The notes beneath the pieces are model-generated. The model saw nothing but the letters and a program-made list of their open reading frames with translations. It was not told the origin of the DNA and made no database searches. Both the position numbers and the translations under genes were made by a program. Positions 1 to 5,492 of a stretch of 5,492 nt of DNA are shown here, in pieces. Every line of letters starts with the position of its first letter. The stretch's first letter is position 1. Location of the stretch: assembly GCA_016200125.1 (NCBI GenBank), contig JACQFK010000433.1, positions 1 through 5,492 of the forward strand, read 5' to 3'. This DNA is from Planctomycetota bacterium. GTDB lineage: Bacteria; Planctomycetota; MHYJ01; JACPRB01.

Positions 1-471
1 CTGGTAGTGGCCGGCCGCCTCCCGGTTGAGCTCGAAGTTGTCGGGATCGGTCTTCAGCTGCGCCTCGAGCGGCTTGAGCTTCCGGACCGCCTCGACCGCG
101 CCGTCGAGCGTCTTCTTGTACTCATCGGGACCCAGGAACCCTTCCCACTTTCTAACCCGCTCGCCGTCGGGCGAAAGCAGGAACGTCGTGGGAAGGGCCT
201 CGATGCCGAACTTCTTCGCCACCTCGTTCGCCCCGTCCATGTAGACGAGGACGTTCACGAAGTTCTTGGAGCTGTGCTCGATGACGCCGGCGTTGGAATA
301 CGTCTCCGTATCCATCTTCTCGCAGAAACTTCAACCGGGACCCGAGAAATGGACGACGACGAACTTCCCCGACTTCTTCGCCTCCTTCAGCGAGGCCTCG
401 TAGTCCTTGCTCCAGGGAAGCTTGCCGCCCTGCGGGGCGCAGAGGAGGAGCGTCGCGAGGACAAGCGTCAT
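1..471 (-). CDS. Thioredoxin-like selenoprotein with UxxC active site (C-terminus off window)
   Basis: Predicted thiol/selenol oxidoreductase of the thioredoxin fold, 157 codons visible and open at the left edge. The frame has one in-frame TGA (331-333) at codon 47. Before it lie a hydrophobic start (TLVLATLLLC, residues 2-11) and the first strand KFVVVHFSGPG (36-46). After it come SFCEKMD (48-54), a thioredoxin-like helix, strand FVNVLVYMD, the cis-proline loop ALPTTFL (Pro94) and LLSPDGERVRKWEGFLGPDEY. The TGA occupies the first Cys of CxxC, giving U47-S-F-C50. Coding quality continues across the TGA: strong G/C third-position bias and no further stop. I chose ATG 471 because GGAGGT at 479-484 lies 7 nt before it; ATG 477 is too close. 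The N-terminus looks like a weak signal or lipoprotein segment, but it lacks basic residues and LLLC is a poor lipobox, so periplasmic location is uncertain. It is the last gene of greA-queF-this, coupled to queF. The C-terminal helix after residue 130 may begin a TPR-like extension. The alternative is a nonsense mutation or base error; the SECIS-like hairpin argues against this. Confidence 0.8.
294..314 (-). promoter_or_regulatory. Putative bacterial SECIS stem-loop inside the coding region
   Basis: Read on the minus strand, the hairpin starts 16 nt after the TGA. Its 5' arm is UGGAUACG (314-307), its apical loop is GAGA (306-303) and its 3' arm is CGUAUUCCA (302-294). This gives eight Watson-Crick pairs with a single bulged U. 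The apical loop begins 24 nt after the UGA with a G in first position, matching the known bacterial rule (short loop about 16-37 nt downstream, G in its first two bases). It resembles the E. coli fdhF upper stem, which also has GG/CC near the base and a bulged U, though there the bulge is on the 5' arm. A second small hairpin (328-316, loop GCG) lies between it and the TGA. In this GC-rich gene the codons AGT, GAT and TAT cluster here, as expected if RNA structure constrains them. Confidence 0.68.
331..333 (-). other. In-frame TGA read as selenocysteine
   Basis: The TGA interrupts an otherwise continuous frame exactly at the nucleophilic Cys position of a thioredoxin CxxC motif, and the resolving Cys is retained (C50). 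Cys codons TGC/TGT differ from TGA only at the third base, as expected of a Cys/Sec homologue pair. Genome-wide TGA reassignment is unlikely because the permease and glnD in this window both end in TGA with no homologous sequence expected beyond. Readthrough as Sec needs selA/B/C/D, which are not in this window. Confidence 0.78.
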
Positions 472-476
472 GGCCA

Positions 477-863
477 TTACCTCCGGCGGTCGTGCCGCAC
501 TTCGACGCGGGTTTTGATCCCGCCCCGAGCGTTGAATTCGCCCAGGACCGTCATCCACACGGGATCCACCGCCTTCACCAGGTCGCGCAGGATGCGGTTG
601 ACCGCATTCTCGTAGAAGATGCCGACCTCGCGGTAGGCGGTCATGTACATCTTGAAGGACTTCAGCTCGACGCAGTTCCGGTCCGGCACGTACTGCACCG
701 TGACCGTCCCGAAGTCGGGCAGGCCGGTCTTGGGGCAGATCGCGTTGTACTCGGGATCGATGAGGGTGATCGTGGTGCCGGGAAACTGGCTCGCCCAGGT
801 CTCAATGCGCGGCAGCTTCGCGTCCAGACCCGACTCCGCGCAGTTGGCGTAGGCCTTAGCCAT
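477..863 (-). CDS. queF: NADPH-dependent 7-cyano-7-deazaguanine (preQ0) reductase, short type
   Basis: QueF reduces the nitrile of preQ0 to the aminomethyl group of preQ1 using two NADPH, in the cytoplasm, on the route to the tRNA modification queuosine. The 128-residue product is a single-domain (unimodular) QueF, shorter than the 165-residue B. subtilis enzyme. Visible signatures are the catalytic Cys in AICPKTGLPDFG (C43, with proton-donor D50 seven residues on, the spacing of B. subtilis C55/D62), the QueF motif ELKSFKMY (66-73), substrate-binding Glu E85 in GIFYENAVNRIL, and FNARGGI (110-116). The residue equivalent to B. subtilis Cys99 is Ala87, and His96 is replaced by Tyr84. ATG 863 is effectively forced: an in-frame TGA lies 3 nt upstream of it. 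No clear Shine-Dalgarno is visible; the start overlaps the last 8 bp of greA, so expression probably depends on translational coupling. The TAA stop overlaps an ATG (TAATG) of the next gene. Confidence 0.95.
   Translation of the reverse strand: MAKAYANCAESGLDAKLPRIETWASQFPGTTITLIDPEYNAICPKTGLPDFGTVTVQYVPDRNCVELKSFKMYMTAYREVGIFYENAVNRILRDLVKAVDPVWMTVLGEFNARGGIKTRVEVRHDRRR
479..484 (-). promoter_or_regulatory. Shine-Dalgarno GGAGGT that decides the selenoprotein start
   Basis: GGAGGT ends 7 nt before ATG 471-469 but only 1 nt before the upstream in-frame ATG 477-475, so the downstream ATG is preferred. The site is formed by the final AGG codon and stop of queF, so ribosomes finishing queF would be placed to reinitiate on the selenoprotein. 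Confidence 0.6.
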
Positions 864-1329
864 ACTTCAGGGAGACGATCTTGTAGCGGACCTTGCCGCG
901 GGGCGCCTGGACCTCCGCGAGTTCGCCTACCTTCTTGCCGATCAGCGCGGAGCCCAGCGGCGAGGTGACGGAAACCGTGTCGACCCCTTCGCGGATCTCC
1001 CCCTCGCCGACGAGCATGAATTCGTCCTTGGCGCGGCGGTCGACGTCCTCGACCTTGACCGTCGCCCCGATCGCGACGGTGTCCATCTGCATCTTCTTGG
1101 GATCGAAGATCTCGGCGAGCGAGATCTTGGTCTCCAGCTCACCGATCATCGTGTCGAGCTTCCACATCTCCTCGCGGGCGGCGTCGAACTCGGCGTTCTC
1201 GGAGAGGTCGCCCATCTCGCGCGCCTCGCCCAGGGCCTTCTGGACGCGGGGCATTTCGACGTTCTTGAGGTGGTCGAGCTTCTTCTTCGCCTGCTCGAAG
1301 CCTTCCGGGGTCATGGGGATGCGGTCCAT
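856..1329 (-). CDS. greA: Transcription elongation factor GreA
   Basis: GreA enters the secondary channel of RNA polymerase and stimulates cleavage of backtracked transcripts, releasing arrested complexes. The product is 157 residues (E. coli GreA is 158). Residues 1-75 form the antiparallel coiled coil, with the acidic tip in GDLSENAEFDAAREEM (40-55); D41 and E44 fall at the same positions as the catalytic residues of E. coli GreA. Residues from about 80 form the FKBP-like domain, with DTVSVTSPLGSALIGKKVGE and the terminal YKIVSLKYG. The N-terminus MDRIPMTPEGFEQ matches the family start, so ATG 1329 is preferred over the internal ATG 1314; GGGGA at 1334-1338 is a possible Shine-Dalgarno. It is the first gene of the greA-queF-selenoprotein unit and divergent from the gene at 1418. 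Pairing with queF is probably a lineage-specific operon rather than a shared pathway. Confidence 0.97.
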   Translation of the reverse strand: MDRIPMTPEGFEQAKKKLDHLKNVEMPRVQKALGEAREMGDLSENAEFDAAREEMWKLDTMIGELETKISLAEIFDPKKMQMDTVAIGATVKVEDVDRRAKDEFMLVGEGEIREGVDTVSVTSPLGSALIGKKVGELAEVQAPRGKVRYKIVSLKYG

Positions 1330-1333
1330 AGGG

Positions 1334-1367
1334 TCCCCAGTTTAGCGGGCCGGATGGGGCCTTGCAA
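1334..1367 (-). promoter_or_regulatory. Possible sigma70-type promoter and Shine-Dalgarno of greA
   Basis: Minus strand TTGCAA (1367-1362), a 17-nt spacer and TAAACT (1344-1339) match the -35/-10 consensus at 4 of 6 bases each. The -10 ends only 9 nt before ATG 1329, so transcription would start about 3 nt upstream of the ATG and would exclude the GGGGA (1338-1334) that otherwise looks like a ribosome binding site. Only one of the two readings can be right. The AT-rich island at 1362-1385 is the only such stretch in the divergent spacer and could also serve the plus-strand gene, for which I see no convincing hexamer pair. Confidence 0.3.
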
Positions 1368-1407
1368 TAATTGAAACCGAATAAACGCGCCGTCGGTAGC
1401 AGACGTC

Positions 1408-1415
1408 GGAGGTGA
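1408..1415 (+). promoter_or_regulatory. Shine-Dalgarno GGAGGTGA deciding the start at 1418
   Basis: GGAGGTGA lies 2 nt before ATG 1418 (5 nt counting from the GGAGG core). It overlaps an in-frame GTG at 1412, so that GTG is part of the ribosome binding site rather than the start codon. Confidence 0.7.
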
Positions 1416-1417
1416 CC

Positions 1418-2203
1418 ATGAGCCGCTATCTGCCGTCCGTCCTGATCGCCCTCTGCGCCGCGCTGGGGGTCGCCCTCGCCGTCCAGCGGTCGTCGCTGAG
1501 CACGACCCGCCAGGAGGTCGAGCAGCTCCAGGCCCGCCTGGAACGGGTCGAGGCGCGGCAGAAGGAGTCGGCCGCTCGCAAGGCGGTGGAGGAGCTCCAG
1601 GAGCAGGTCGCCCGGGCCGAGCGGAAGGCCGCCGCCGCGTCGGTCGCGGCCGACGCCGCCGCGGCCGCCGCCGCCCGCCCCGCCCCCAAGGACGCCGCGG
1701 CCCCCGTGGCCTTCACCGAGGAGGACATCCAGAAGATCGTCGACGCGAAGATCGAGGAGAAGATCCAGAAGAAGGGCGGCGGAAAGCAGGAAGACCGCAA
1801 GATGCCGCTCTTCGAGCTCGCCAAGGAGCTGACGCTCGACCCCGTCGCGCAGACGAAGGTCGCGTCGATCGCCAACACGGCCAAGAAGGAGATCTTCGAC
1901 ATCCTCAAGACGCCCCGGCCCGACGGCAGCAGCGCCGCCGAGGACGTCATCAAGGCGTTCACCGGCGGCGACCAGGCGGAGGCGCAGAAGGTCTTCCTGA
2001 AGCTCTTCACCGAGAAGATCCCCGGGACCGACACGCCCTACGTCACCGCCGTGGCGCGGGTCCAGGAGAAGGCCAACCAGGGGCTCTCGCTGGCGATGGG
2101 CCCGCAGGTGTTCGAGAAGTACCGCGGGATGAACCTGAAGCCCGAGAACATCGAGACGGGTTTCGATCCCTGGCAGGAGTACCTCCAGCAGCGGGGAAAG
2201 TAG
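1418..2203 (+). CDS. Uncharacterised membrane-anchored coiled-coil protein
   Basis: I do not recognise the family. The 261-residue product has a hydrophobic N-terminal segment (residues 5-22, LPSVLIALCAALGVALAV) that should act as a signal anchor, or as a signal peptide if cleaved. It is followed by a charged heptad-rich coiled coil (about 27-70; V34, L37, L41, V44, V57, L60, V64), an Ala/Pro-rich linker (71-98), and a soluble alpha-helical domain (99-261). The last contains a basic/acidic helix (EEDIQKIVDAKIEEKIQ), LFELAKELTLDPVAQTKV, and a distinctive tail: GPQVFEKYRGM, NLKPENIETG and FDPWQEYL. The LTLDPVAQ helix recalls the LTxxQ repeats of Spy/CpxP-type periplasmic chaperones and sensors, but this is a loose pattern resemblance only. 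No enzyme motif is visible. It is transcribed away from greA, with 64 bp before the permease. The start is set by GGAGGTGA. A role at the cell envelope is inference from the anchor alone. Confidence 0.85.
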   Translation: MSRYLPSVLIALCAALGVALAVQRSSLSTTRQEVEQLQARLERVEARQKESAARKAVEELQEQVARAERKAAAASVAADAAAAAAARPAPKDAAAPVAFTEEDIQKIVDAKIEEKIQKKGGGKQEDRKMPLFELAKELTLDPVAQTKVASIANTAKKEIFDILKTPRPDGSSAAEDVIKAFTGGDQAEAQKVFLKLFTEKIPGTDTPYVTAVARVQEKANQGLSLAMGPQVFEKYRGMNLKPENIETGFDPWQEYLQQRGK

Positions 2204-2227
2204 CGGGGTCGCCGAGCGCTCTTTTGC

Positions 2228-2255
2228 TTGAATCGCCCCGCGGGGACACTATGAT
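2228..2255 (+). promoter_or_regulatory. Possible promoter of the permease gene
   Basis: TTGAAT (2228-2233), a 16-nt spacer and TATGAT (2250-2255) match the sigma70 consensus at 4/6 and 5/6. The spacer holds the perfect palindrome CCCCGCGGGG (2236-2245), which could be an operator or simply GC-rich chance. The predicted transcription start (about 2262) would leave only about 6 nt before ATG 2268. No good Shine-Dalgarno precedes that ATG, so translation may be near-leaderless. Confidence 0.4.
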
Positions 2256-2267
2256 CCGTGGGTCCTC

Positions 2268-3623
2268 ATGTTCCCCCTGCTTGCCGCCGGACAGCCCCCG
2301 ACCTGGAGCGTCCTCCCCTTCACCGTTTACCTCCTGGTCATCGCCGTCGTGCCCCTCTTCCTCCCCCACTTCTGGGAGAAGAACCGCAACAAGCTGATCG
2401 TCGCCCTCGCGGCCTCCATCCCCGCGGCCGCGTACCTCTTCACGGCGCACGAGGGCCACCTCCTGCTGGACAGCCTCAAGGAATACGCCGCCTTCATCGT
2501 CCTCCTGGCCTCCCTCTTCGTCATCTCCGGCGCCGTCTACCTGAAAGGGTCGCTGGCCGGGACGCCGATCGTAAACACCGCCTTCCTCGCCGTGGGCGCG
2601 CTGCTCGCGAGCTTCATCGGGACGACCGGCGCGTCGATGCTGCTGATCCGCCCCCTCCTGCGGGCGAACGAGAAGCGGATGAGGAAGGTGCACATCGTCA
2701 TCTTCTTCATCTTCATCGTCTCCAACGGCGGCGGCATGCTCACGCCGCTGGGCGACCCGCCCTTGTTCCTGGGCTTCCTGCGCGGCGTGCCCTTTCTGTG
2801 GACCTTCCAGCTGGTCGCCCCCTGGGCGCTCGTGAACGGCATGCTCCTGCTGCTCTTCAACGTCCTCGACCAAGCCATCCTGAACAAGGAGGAGCTGGAG
2901 CGGAAGGGCTCCCAGCTCGAAGAGATCCAGCAGGTCAAGGAGCCCCTCCGCATCCTCGGCCCCCTCAACTTTCTCTGGCTGCTGGGCGTGATCGGCATCA
3001 ACTGCGGCGTCGGCTATTTCGGCCGCCTTCACGGGTGGAGCGACGACCTCCAGAAGCTCCTGCTCGTGGCGGGCATGGGGTCGATGGCCGGCCTGTCGAT
3101 CCTGACCACCTCGAAGGAGCTCCGGCAATCCAACAAGTTCACCTGGGGCCCGATCATCGAGGTCGCCGTGATCTTCATCGGGATTTTCGTGACCATGGTG
3201 CCGGCCACGCTGCTGCTCGAGGAAATGGGCAAGTCGGGCGCGATCAAGATGACGTCGGCCTGGCAGTTCTTCTGGGGCTCGGGGGCCCTCTCGAGCTTCC
3301 TGGACAACGCGCCGACCTACGTCACCTTCGCCTCGCTGGCCTGCGGCGTGGTGGGCGGCCAGGTCGGGCAGACGATCGACCCCTCGAACCTCGGTCAGCT
3401 GCTGGCCCATCCGCAGGGCGTGATCTTCCTCAAGGCGGTCTCCTGCGGCTCGGTGTTCATGGGCGCGAACACCTACATCGGGAACGGCCCGAACTTCATG
3501 GTGAAGGCGATCGCCGAGGAGGGCGGCGTGAAGATGCCCAGCTTCTTCGGCTACATGGCCTGGTCGGTCGGCATCCTCATCCCGATCTTCGTCTTCGTCA
3601 CGTTGCTGTTCTTCCGGGGATGA
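2268..3623 (+). CDS. ArsB/NhaD-superfamily permease (putative Na+/H+ antiporter or organic-anion transporter)
   Basis: Inner-membrane secondary transporter of 451 residues with roughly 10-12 hydrophobic segments, for example 14-35, 43-60, 73-92, 103-128, 141-171 and 180-200, and a final segment ending at the C-terminus. It has the two inverted half-repeats of the ion-transporter superfamily. The first half carries GTTGAS (118-123) and SNGGGMLTPLGDPPLFLGFL (152-171). The second carries SSFLDNAPTY (342-351) and GANTYIGNGPNF (399-410), the Asn/Gly/Pro-rich hairpin loops that bind ion or substrate in this fold. A charged cytoplasmic loop (about 205-228, KEELERKGSQLEE) links the halves. This subgroup is usually annotated as a sodium:proton antiporter or putative citrate transporter; the substrate cannot be read from the sequence. 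ATG 2268 is the only sensible start, since the next Met is residue 124. The gene stands alone, convergent with glnD. Confidence 0.88.
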   Translation: MFPLLAAGQPPTWSVLPFTVYLLVIAVVPLFLPHFWEKNRNKLIVALAASIPAAAYLFTAHEGHLLLDSLKEYAAFIVLLASLFVISGAVYLKGSLAGTPIVNTAFLAVGALLASFIGTTGASMLLIRPLLRANEKRMRKVHIVIFFIFIVSNGGGMLTPLGDPPLFLGFLRGVPFLWTFQLVAPWALVNGMLLLLFNVLDQAILNKEELERKGSQLEEIQQVKEPLRILGPLNFLWLLGVIGINCGVGYFGRLHGWSDDLQKLLLVAGMGSMAGLSILTTSKELRQSNKFTWGPIIEVAVIFIGIFVTMVPATLLLEEMGKSGAIKMTSAWQFFWGSGALSSFLDNAPTYVTFASLACGVVGGQVGQTIDPSNLGQLLAHPQGVIFLKAVSCGSVFMGANTYIGNGPNFMVKAIAEEGGVKMPSFFGYMAWSVGILIPIFVFVTLLFFRG

Positions 3624-3624
3624 C

Positions 3625-3666
3625 CGCATCACGAATCACGGCCAGAAGGGGTCCGCCCGTGATGCG
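3625..3666 (+). terminator. Inverted repeat in the convergent spacer, possible bidirectional terminator
   Basis: CGCATCACG (3625-3633) and CGTGATGCG (3658-3666) form a perfect 9-bp stem with a 24-nt loop, 1 nt after the permease stop and 11 nt before the glnD stop. An overlapping alternative stem pairs ATCACGG (3635-3641) with CCGTGAT (3657-3663), made possible by a tandem ATCACG. Outside both, GACCGC (3622-3627) and GCGGTC (3671-3676) are also complementary. No U-tract follows on either strand, so this is not a canonical intrinsic terminator. It could still protect 3' ends or limit convergent readthrough. Confidence 0.45.
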
Positions 3667-3677
3667 TGAGGCGGTCT

Positions 3678-5492
3678 TCAAGCGCCGACGGGCTGGGAGG
3701 ACGGGATCGCCTCGAGCAGACGCTTGCGGATCAGGTCCAGCCGCGCCTCGTCGACGATCTTCGACCCGCTCTTGTCGGTGACGTAGAAGGCGTCGGCCAC
3801 CTGGTCGAGGCTGGTGGAGATCTTCGCCGAACGGATCGACAGCTCCAGCTCGAAGAGCGTGCGGGCGATCGAATAAAGCAGTCCCGGCCGGTCGTCCGCG
3901 AAGATCTCGACGATCGTCGCCTGGTCGGCGGTGCTGTTGTCAATCTCGACCTGGGTGGGGACGCCGGCGAGATTGCGGGGGCCGGGGCTGGAAGGGTCGT
4001 GGCGGGCCGAGAAGAGAGCCTCGACCGTCTTCTTCCCCAGCAGCACCTGCTCGATCGTGCGCACGAACTCCTCCCGCCGCGCCGACGGGGGCTCGCCCCG
4101 GAAGTCCGAGTCCTCGCCGCGGAAGGTGTCCACCACGAGCCCGTCGGAGCGCGTCACGATGTCGGCCTCGGCGATCTGGAAGCGCAGGGCCGCCAGCGCG
4201 CCCGTGATCTTCGCGAAGATGCACGGGGTGACGCCGTCGCGCGTGAACACGGTGATCTGGGTGAGCCCGCGCTCCTTCAGGTGCTGGAACTCGACGCGGA
4301 CCCCCGCGGCGCCGAGGTCCCGCTGCGCGCGCAGGTGGGAGGCCACGACCTCGGGCGGGTATTTGCGGAGATAGGAGAGGGGCATCGCGGCGAGCTGCGG
4401 CTCCAGCCACTCCGAGCCGAACTCGGCCGCGAGGGACTTGCGGAGCTGGCCGCAGAGCTCGGCCTTCCGCGCCTCGCAGTCGGAGACCGGCGCGTCGCCG
4501 GTGAGCTCCTCCGTGGCGCGCATGTAGAGCTCCACGAAGAGCGACTCCTTCCAGCTGGTGAGGCTTCCGGGCGCCACGGCGTCCGTGTCGGAGACCGTGA
4601 GGAGGAAGAGCATCCGGAGCGTCTCCTCGGTGCCGACCGTGCGGACGAACTGCACGAGGGTCGCGGGGTCGGCGATGTCGCGCCGGGTCGCCACGTGGGC
4701 CATCACGAGGTGCTTGTGGACGAGGAACACGAGCTGCTGGCGCTCGTGCTCGCCCAGGCCCAGCTCGGAGGAGAGCGTCTCGGCGATCCGCTTCCCCACC
4801 TCGCTGTGGTCCTCCTCGTAGCCCTTGCCGATGTCGTGGAGGAGCAGCGCCAGGTGGAGCACGTCCTTCCGCTTCGTCTCGCGGTAGGCCTGGCCCACGG
4901 GCCCGGCGTCCTCCGCGCGGAACACGGCCGATTCGAGCGCGCGGATCGAGTGCTCGTCGACGGTGTACTTGTGGTACTGGTTGAACTGCATCAGGCAGCG
5001 GGCGCGCTCGAAGGCCGGGATGAAGCGCCCGAGCAGGCCGACTCGGTGGAGGTTCCGCACCAGAAGGCCGAGGCCCGCCGGGACGGACATGACCGACAGG
5101 AAGAGCTTCCTCGACTCCGGTGTCAGCGTGCAGCCGGGGACGGCCTTGCGGACGCGCTCCAGCGTCTCGTGGGCCACCTCCACGGAGTGGCGGCGGGCGA
5201 GGTCGAAGAGCAGGAGCAGGGTCTCCGCCCGGGCCATCGTCTCCGGCGCCGCGTCGGGCTCGATCGAGATCGCGTCGCGGGTGAGGATGTAGTGCCCGTC
5301 CAGGCGGCGCGTGGAGAAGCGGCTCATCACCTTGCTCAGGGCCCCCGGCCGCTTGGCCCCCTGGGCGAAGCGCATCACCATGTCGTGGAGCGCGGTGGTC
5401 TGCCGGTGGTACTGCTGCATGAAGCGCTCGACGTGAAGCAGCGGACCCTGGCTCTCGAAGCCCATCCACTTGGCCACGCGGACCTGCTCGTC
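3678..5492 (-). CDS. glnD: Bifunctional PII uridylyltransferase/uridylyl-removing enzyme, N-terminus off window
   Basis: GlnD senses glutamine and adds or removes UMP on PII proteins, setting nitrogen assimilation through glutamine synthetase and Ntr control. The visible 604 codons lack the N-terminal nucleotidyltransferase domain (roughly 250-300 residues, beyond the right edge). Counting from the edge, the region around 10-140 is the domain linking transferase and hydrolase. The HD hydrolase domain holds YTVDEH (H181), LLLHDIGKG (H219-D220), EEDHSEVG, and VHKHLVMAHVATRRD (H259, H261), the metal-binding residues of the UMP-removing activity. Two C-terminal ACT domains bind glutamine: ITVFTRDG (D419) through RTIEQVLLG, and IVEIFADDRPGLLYSIA (first D of DDRPG at 534) through SLDQVADAFYVTD. 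The gene ends in TGA, 54 bp from the permease stop, convergently. No glnB or amtB lies within the window. The HD region is intact, so deuridylylation should be retained; the transferase half cannot be judged. Confidence 0.95.
   Translation of the reverse strand, partial: DEQVRVAKWMGFESQGPLLHVERFMQQYHRQTTALHDMVMRFAQGAKRPGALSKVMSRFSTRRLDGHYILTRDAISIEPDAAPETMARAETLLLLFDLARRHSVEVAHETLERVRKAVPGCTLTPESRKLFLSVMSVPAGLGLLVRNLHRVGLLGRFIPAFERARCLMQFNQYHKYTVDEHSIRALESAVFRAEDAGPVGQAYRETKRKDVLHLALLLHDIGKGYEEDHSEVGKRIAETLSSELGLGEHERQQLVFLVHKHLVMAHVATRRDIADPATLVQFVRTVGTEETLRMLFLLTVSDTDAVAPGSLTSWKESLFVELYMRATEELTGDAPVSDCEARKAELCGQLRKSLAAEFGSEWLEPQLAAMPLSYLRKYPPEVVASHLRAQRDLGAAGVRVEFQHLKERGLTQITVFTRDGVTPCIFAKITGALAALRFQIAEADIVTRSDGLVVDTFRGEDSDFRGEPPSARREEFVRTIEQVLLGKKTVEALFSARHDPSSPGPRNLAGVPTQVEIDNSTADQATIVEIFADDRPGLLYSIARTLFELELSIRSAKISTSLDQVADAFYVTDKSGSKIVDEARLDLIRKRLLEAIPSSQPVGA

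Noticed and set aside
152..334. Frameshift as the explanation of the broken thioredoxin gene (minus frame entering at TTG 334)
   Set aside because: That frame gives no thioredoxin motifs and stops at about 152, while the frame in register with the N-terminal part continues with CEKMD, ALPTTF and no stop to the edge.
7..615. Plus-strand 202-codon frame across the selenoprotein and queF
   Set aside because: Antisense shadow with Leu/Arg-rich sequence; both minus-strand genes have diagnostic motifs.
2202..2225. Terminator after the 1418 gene (AGCG/CGCT stem followed by TTTT)
   Set aside because: Only a 4-bp stem with an 11-nt loop, and the overlapping GAGCGCTC is a palindrome without room for a proper loop; too weak to call.
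2043..3632. Long minus-strand open frame (529 codons) opposite the permease and the end of the 1418 gene
   Set aside because: Composition is His/Asp/Glu/Arg-rich low complexity typical of antisense of GC-rich genes; the plus strand encodes a clear membrane permease.
2258..3781. Plus-strand 507-codon open frame starting at GTG 2258
   Set aside because: Out-of-frame shadow of the permease, Arg/Pro/Ala-rich, with no recognisable motif.
3940..5469. Second long minus-strand frame within glnD
   Set aside because: Arg/Pro/Ala-rich shadow; the overlapping frame carries all GlnD HD and ACT motifs.

Overview
The window is GC-rich, densely coding bacterial chromosome. The GlnD sequence (HD-domain blocks such as LLLHDIGKG followed by EEDHSEVG) and an uncharacterised anchored coiled-coil protein suggest the Planctomycetota or a similar high-GC environmental lineage. 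That placement is from memory of family style and is only moderately secure. Stop codons are mixed (TAA, TAG, TGA), so TGA is a normal stop here.

Layout: (1) 1-1329, minus strand, a compact three-gene unit transcribed greA > queF > thioredoxin-like gene. greA and queF overlap by 8 bp, and queF and the next gene are joined at a TAATG with the Shine-Dalgarno inside the end of queF. (2) 1418-2203, plus strand, an unrecognised membrane-anchored coiled-coil protein divergent from greA. (3) 2268-3623, plus strand, a polytopic permease of the ArsB/NhaD (ion transporter) superfamily. (4) 3624-3677, a short convergent spacer with overlapping inverted repeats. (5) 3678-5492, minus strand, the C-terminal two thirds of glnD, the PII uridylyltransferase/uridylyl-removing enzyme, which runs off the right edge.

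The main discovery is in the last gene of the greA unit. A simple ORF caller would break it into a ~46-residue fragment ending at a TGA (331-333). Read through, the same frame stays open for 110 more codons to the window edge and encodes a complete thioredoxin fold. The TGA sits exactly where the first Cys of the CxxC active site belongs (GPG-U-SFC-EKM). Sixteen nucleotides downstream is a stem-loop with a GAGA apical loop and one bulged U, resembling a bacterial SECIS element. I therefore annotate it as a selenoprotein, a UxxC thioredoxin-like oxidoreductase, which implies that the host makes selenocysteine.

Functionally, the greA unit combines transcript-cleavage rescue of RNA polymerase, queuosine precursor synthesis and a thiol/selenol redox protein. 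glnD represents nitrogen signalling. Two genes (greA and the permease) have sigma70-like -10 boxes only 9-12 nt before the start codon, hinting at very short leaders.
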